This document shows positions 60,807 through 64,000 of a stretch of DNA of 64,000 nucleotides, one piece after another. Below the pieces are notes generated by a model. That model had not been told where the DNA came from and made no database searches. It was given only the letters and a program-made list of their open reading frames with translations. Origin of the DNA: an uncultured Bacteroides sp. (GTDB lineage: Bacteria; Bacteroidota; Bacteroidia; Bacteroidales; Bacteroidaceae); contig NZ_URFY01000019.1 of NCBI RefSeq assembly GCF_900547205.1, positions 11,677 to 75,676 of the forward strand. The letters are read 5' to 3'. Position 1 is the first letter of the stretch. Each line of letters opens with the position of its first letter. Position numbers and translations under genes: made by a program.

Positions 60807-62968
60807 TATAGTAATTTTTTAAATGGAATTTTGATTAATAACTGAAAGTTGCGTCCCGGTTCGGGGATTTCAACTCTCCTGTAGAAACTAAGGTGATTGT
60901 AATAGCGGGTATCGAAAATGTTCCGGGCGGTCAGGGTGATTTCTATTTCACTGCTTCCGCCGATGGGGATATTCAATGAACCGCCCAAGTGAAACAAGTT
61001 CGCACCGGACGTACGGTCTTCGTTGCGGTCTACCCTATTCTGGCAAGCGATACTTTGCCATTCCGCATAAAGCATATATCTACTTTTCTGCCAGGTCAGC
61101 GTGTTTCGCATACTGGCAGGCGGAGAAAAGCTCAACGGAATATGCTCGTCGCAATTGTAGGTATAGACGTATTCACCGGAGATGCGATAATTGAAGTTGC
61201 GCAGAAACCGGATATCTACCGATGCTTCAGCCCCTGCGAAGAGAGCTTCGGCACCTGTATAACGGTAGATTTGTCCGGCGTGCGGAAGCACAGACCACTC
61301 ACCGGTGGGACGCAGGAAGATGTAGTTGCTGAACCAGCTCGCGAAAGGAGAAACGGCAAAGGATATGCTTTTATAATTGAGATTATAAGAAGCATCCAGT
61401 TGCCAACCTTGTTCAGACTTCAAGTTTGCATCGCCCTGCTCGTGGCGGAACGTACCGTGATGCACACCGTTGGCAGCAAGTTCGTTCGCACCGGGCAATC
61501 GGAAGCTACGCCCGACATTCACTTTTACCATCTGCCTGTCCGATGGAGTCCACACCAGACCGAGAGAAAGGGAATAATCTCCGAAGTTCTCCGTCACGGC
61601 GTGGCTGTTCCACTTATAGAAGTCTATCTGCTTCTGGTCGTATCCTTGCGATTTGAGATAATCGGCAAGATAAGCATCCTCATGTGAAGAGATATTGATA
61701 TGCCCGTAGTCATACCTCACTCCGCCACTGACAGAGAGTACATTATTAGGCCGATAGGTGGTAAGCCAAAGCATTCCGGCAGTGGTGCGGTTGTATTTCG
61801 GCAAGAGGAATGAATAACCGTCAATGTCGTTCCGTTGATGCTGTCCATCCATCCCAAACGTATGCTCCCACGAAGAAGAACCAACCAGACGGGCTTTCAC
61901 CGAAGCACTATAAGTGTTTAAGTTGAAAGCCAGTTCCTTATCCGGGTCTTTTTCCGGTGCAGGTTGCGAGCCGTAATGGGTATGGAAAGCACTCCATTCC
62001 TCACGGTGATTGTTCTGGAAACCCAAATCTGCTGACAGGATAAGCTTCTCCCACGCATATTGCTGATGGGTGGTCACTTTGAGATGATTCACCTTGCTGG
62101 ATGGCAATTCAATATTCCGGCTGTCACCATCGTCCTGCACTCGCGAAGCATCCGGCACACCGTGTGCACCCGGAAAGAAACCTGCCTTCTGATATACGTT
62201 GCTCACGGAGATGTTCGCTTTATATCCGTCTTTCTGATATTGGGTGAAGAGCCCGATATTACGTTCAACACCTGCTGTGTTCTTCAATTTCCGCCCGTAG
62301 ATAGGGATTCTCTGTGTCAGATAGACGATAGAATCCGTAGGAATGCGGTAATCGCCGAAGTGCTGTTCCGAATAGCGGATATGGGAATACCAGGCATTCT
62401 TCTTAATTCCGAGCATCAACGAGCCGCCGATGGTTCCATTGACAGACTTACCCAAGAGGGTGACATCTCCGAACACACTGTTATCAGCAGGCACAGCCGG
62501 AGGTATAATATCAATCACTCCACCCATTGCATCGCTTCCGTATAGCAGCGAAGCAGGCCCTTTCAGTACATTGACCGCTTCGATGTTGAAAGCATCCAGC
62601 TCCAACCCGTGGTCGGCACCCCATTGTTGGCCTTCCTGCTTGATTCCGTTTTCCAGAACGGCAATTCGGTTGAATCCCATTCCGCGAATCATCGGTTTGG
62701 AGAATCCTGAGCCGATATCCATTGCTTGCACGCCGGGAATGTTTTGCATTGCCTGCATGAAGTTTCCAGTAAAATGTTTGCGCAGAAAATCCTTATCTGC
62801 CACTTCAACCGTAAGTGCAGACTTCCGGGCTTGACGCTGCTGGTACGTTTCCGTCACCACCACATCAGGCAGAAGCATGCTCTTGATTGAATCGGACTTC
62901 TGTTGCGCATGGACGGACAGGGACAGGAATAGCCCCAGTACGCCCGAAATAGTTCCGATACGCATCAA
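60806..62968 (-). CDS. TonB-dependent outer-membrane receptor, probable metal transporter
   Basis: 720 residues; signal MMRIGTISGVLGLFLSLSVHAQ. The plug domain (residues about 45-160) shows VVVTETYQQRQARKS, NFMQAMQNIPGVQAMDIGSGFSKPMIRGMGFNRIAVLENGI, EAVNVLKGPASLLYGSDAMGGVIDI, then a 22-strand barrel ending in IPFKKLL. No SusD partner follows, so it is not a glycan Sus pair. The neighbours (His-rich lipoprotein, His/Cys-rich small protein) point to import of a metal or metal chelate. Confidence 0.92.
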   Translation of the reverse strand: MMRIGTISGVLGLFLSLSVHAQQKSDSIKSMLLPDVVVTETYQQRQARKSALTVEVADKDFLRKHFTGNFMQAMQNIPGVQAMDIGSGFSKPMIRGMGFNRIAVLENGIKQEGQQWGADHGLELDAFNIEAVNVLKGPASLLYGSDAMGGVIDIIPPAVPADNSVFGDVTLLGKSVNGTIGGSLMLGIKKNAWYSHIRYSEQHFGDYRIPTDSIVYLTQRIPIYGRKLKNTAGVERNIGLFTQYQKDGYKANISVSNVYQKAGFFPGAHGVPDASRVQDDGDSRNIELPSSKVNHLKVTTHQQYAWEKLILSADLGFQNNHREEWSAFHTHYGSQPAPEKDPDKELAFNLNTYSASVKARLVGSSSWEHTFGMDGQHQRNDIDGYSFLLPKYNRTTAGMLWLTTYRPNNVLSVSGGVRYDYGHINISSHEDAYLADYLKSQGYDQKQIDFYKWNSHAVTENFGDYSLSLGLVWTPSDRQMVKVNVGRSFRLPGANELAANGVHHGTFRHEQGDANLKSEQGWQLDASYNLNYKSISFAVSPFASWFSNYIFLRPTGEWSVLPHAGQIYRYTGAEALFAGAEASVDIRFLRNFNYRISGEYVYTYNCDEHIPLSFSPPASMRNTLTWQKSRYMLYAEWQSIACQNRVDRNEDRTSGANLFHLGGSLNIPIGGSSEIEITLTARNIFDTRYYNHLSFYRRVEIPEPGRNFQLLIKIPFKKLL

Positions 62969-63053
62969 TTACAATCTTTTGTTTTAAGTGTAAAATAAAT
63001 GATGGGACAAGTCGAAGTTCGACCTGCCTTCATTGAAAAGGTTGAATATGTAA

Positions 63054-63371
63054 TCAAGCCACGGGCGGTGCGCGAAGTTGATGCGAATAAGTCCGCCTAC
63101 AAACGACCTTATCCAGAGGAATAATCAGCTCATAAGGAATGAGCGCCTGTGAAAAATGAAATTCTAATGGCTGGGGTTCGGTGAAAAGAGAAAGGGAGTA
63201 CTTACATATCGCACAGCCATCGGAATGATTGTGAGACGCGTGGCGGGTATCGGAACATGACGTTTCGCCTTCGCTTCCGTGATAGTGAAAGGTCTTCACT
63301 ACAAAGAAGGGAAGGAATGTCATGAACAACATCCATGCTATGTATACTCTGATTTTTCTTTTATGGTACAT
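63054..63371 (-). CDS. Small His/Cys-rich membrane protein, likely metal-linked
   Basis: 105 residues. One membrane helix or signal at the start (VYIAWMLFMTFLPFFVVKTF) followed by FHYHGSEGETSCSDTRHASHNHSDGCAICKYSLSLF, where the His and Cys pairs (HYH, HNH, CAIC) look like metal ligands, and a C-terminal SHQLRAPP. This resembles DUF2946-like proteins found with metal transporters. It is the first gene after a full promoter at 63405-63436 and lies 85 bp before the TonB receptor. Confidence 0.75.
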   Translation of the reverse strand: MYHKRKIRVYIAWMLFMTFLPFFVVKTFHYHGSEGETSCSDTRHASHNHSDGCAICKYSLSLFTEPQPLEFHFSQALIPYELIIPLDKVVCRRTYSHQLRAPPVA

Positions 63372-63404
63372 CTAGTTTCCCAGTGGTTTAATAGAATAGA
63401 GCCG

Positions 63405-63436
63405 CAAATGTACCTTTCTGAAACAAGATGTGCAAA
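63405..63436 (-). promoter_or_regulatory. Full Bacteroides promoter of the metal-uptake operon
   Basis: On the minus strand TTTG (63433-63436), 20-bp spacer, TACATTTG (63405-63412), 33 bp upstream of the small His/Cys-rich gene. Confidence 0.8.
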
Positions 63437-63552
63437 CTATACGTCTTAATATGTGTTATAACTGACTCGGGACGCTTAAAGTAAAGCAACATCTGCTTAA
63501 TAACAGAAATAAGTTAGGTTCATATCTTCCAATTCTTCTCTGCCTCCATACC

Positions 63553-63634
63553 CTATCGAGCCTGCCTATATAGTTCTATCGAGCCTTCCTCTATACCCTA
63601 TGGAGTCTGTCTCCATAGCCTATAGAGGAAGGCT
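63553..63634. repeat. Second tandem-plus-inverted hairpin element
   Basis: CTATCGAGCC appears at 63553 and 63576 (period 23) in tandem copies. The second copy and its flank (63582-63605) then pair with an inverted copy at 63611-63634 (24 bases, two mismatches), loop TCTGT. The layout matches the element at 48087-48163, with different sequence. It lies 20 bp downstream of the DUF4469 gene's stop codon, so it may act as its terminator. Confidence 0.7.
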
Positions 63635-63653
63635 TGTCAAATCTATCCGGTGT

Positions 63654-64000
63654 CTATATCGCCGGATCAGGAGTTTCATCACCACCGCCGCCATCGCCCG
63701 AACCGCCTCCTGAGGGTGCTTCGCCAATATAGATAGTTTGCGAAGCGTGGCGCGGAGATTTCAACAATGTTTTTCCGCCGGCAAACTGAGTGGTCACCGT
63801 CAGTGTATATTCACCGTCTTTGAGGTTGGCAGGCAACAGGATGATGAGTCGTGACGGGTCGTTCACCACCAACATATCGAGGTCGAGCTTTGTGACGGTG
63901 GAGGTAGCCGCAGAAGTCAGCGTAATGCCCACCGAAGCGTCGGTTCCGGTCACTTTAATGTTCTTACCCAGCACGGTGAAGTTGCGTCCTGCCGTAGCCG
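63654..64000 (-). CDS. DUF4469-type protein, C-terminal part, cut by right edge
   Basis: The visible 115 codons read ATAGRNFTVLGKNIKV at the edge, then DLDMLVVNDPSRLIILLPANLKDGEYTLTVTTQF, and end in a Gly/Ser/Asp-rich tail (PSGGGSGDGGGGDETPDPAI). LPANLKDGEYTLTVTTQF and SRTIYIG-like strands match the C-terminal Ig-like domain of DUF4469 proteins. The N-terminal part, which in this family resembles an HU-type DNA-binding fold, lies outside the window. Confidence 0.75.
   Translation of the reverse strand, partial: ATAGRNFTVLGKNIKVTGTDASVGITLTSAATSTVTKLDLDMLVVNDPSRLIILLPANLKDGEYTLTVTTQFAGGKTLLKSPRHASQTIYIGEAPSGGGSGDGGGGDETPDPAI

Noticed and set aside
60806..62968. SusC-type glycan transporter
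   Set aside because: No SusD-like gene or glycoside hydrolase follows, the receptor is much shorter than SusC proteins and lacks their N-terminal extension, and the neighbours are His-rich metal-type proteins.

Overview
The window comes from a Bacteroides chromosome; I would place it near the B. thetaiotaomicron/ovatus/xylanisolvens group, with low confidence at species level. The reasons are the roughly 40-45% GC, promoters carrying the Bacteroides -7 element TAnnTTTG (often with TTTG 19-21 bp upstream), fimbrillin/DUF5119/DUF3575 genes, Bacteroidetes-type TssD, NrfHA with ResB/CcsA, and many lipoproteins with short Gly-Cys or Ala-Cys lipoboxes. I saw no rRNA, tRNA or CRISPR array.

Layout. 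1-2606: the end of a type VI secretion region, with a TssD/Hcp gene cut by the left edge and several small unknown genes. 2929-4550: two orphan lipoproteins. 4605-11708: a six-gene fimbrial operon (DUF3575, DUF5119, three fimbrillins, a long DUF4906 protein) with a divergent HTH protein at 12026-13003. 13084-21230: two near-identical OmpA porins bracketing an envelope and oxidative stress module (SMR transporter, Crp-like regulator, several micro-membrane proteins, YtxH, GlsB/YeaQ, manganese catalase, small porin).

21670-27414: a compact five-gene operon of the STM4011-STM4015 type (radical SAM fused to HAD, second radical SAM, alkaline-phosphatase-superfamily hydrolase, ATP-grasp, WGR plus leucine-rich repeats). 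To my knowledge its product is unknown. A 17-bp-arm palindrome sits at its predicted transcription start. 27600-32972: hydrolase, alcohol dehydrogenase and two AraC regulators. 33167-34915: an AAA-ATPase/PD-(D/E)XK gene bracketed by a perfect 20-bp direct repeat. 35731-42830: a three-gene unit of two DUF6493 paralogues and a SWIM zinc-finger protein. 42914-47885: flavodoxin, EamA transporter, C-S lyase, DUF3737 and a divergent AraC regulator.

48486-53561: a tricorn-like protease and a second AAA-ATPase/PD-(D/E)XK gene. 53863-60131: a Crp/Fnr regulator and a nitrite-ammonification operon (nrfH, nrfA, ResB, CcsA, outer-membrane channel). A perfect TGTAATC-GATTACA palindrome lies about 41 bp upstream of the predicted nrfH start site, the position expected of a Crp/Fnr activator. 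60309-63371: a likely metal-uptake operon (His/Cys-rich small protein, TonB receptor, His-rich DUF4625 lipoprotein). 63654-end: a DUF4469 protein cut by the right edge.

The best candidates for something undescribed are the STM4011-4015 operon, the DUF6493/SWIM trio, the shared three-part ATTAC operator of two AraC-linked promoters, the 20-bp repeat flanking the AAA-ATPase, and two intergenic hairpins built from a tandem repeat plus an inverted copy.
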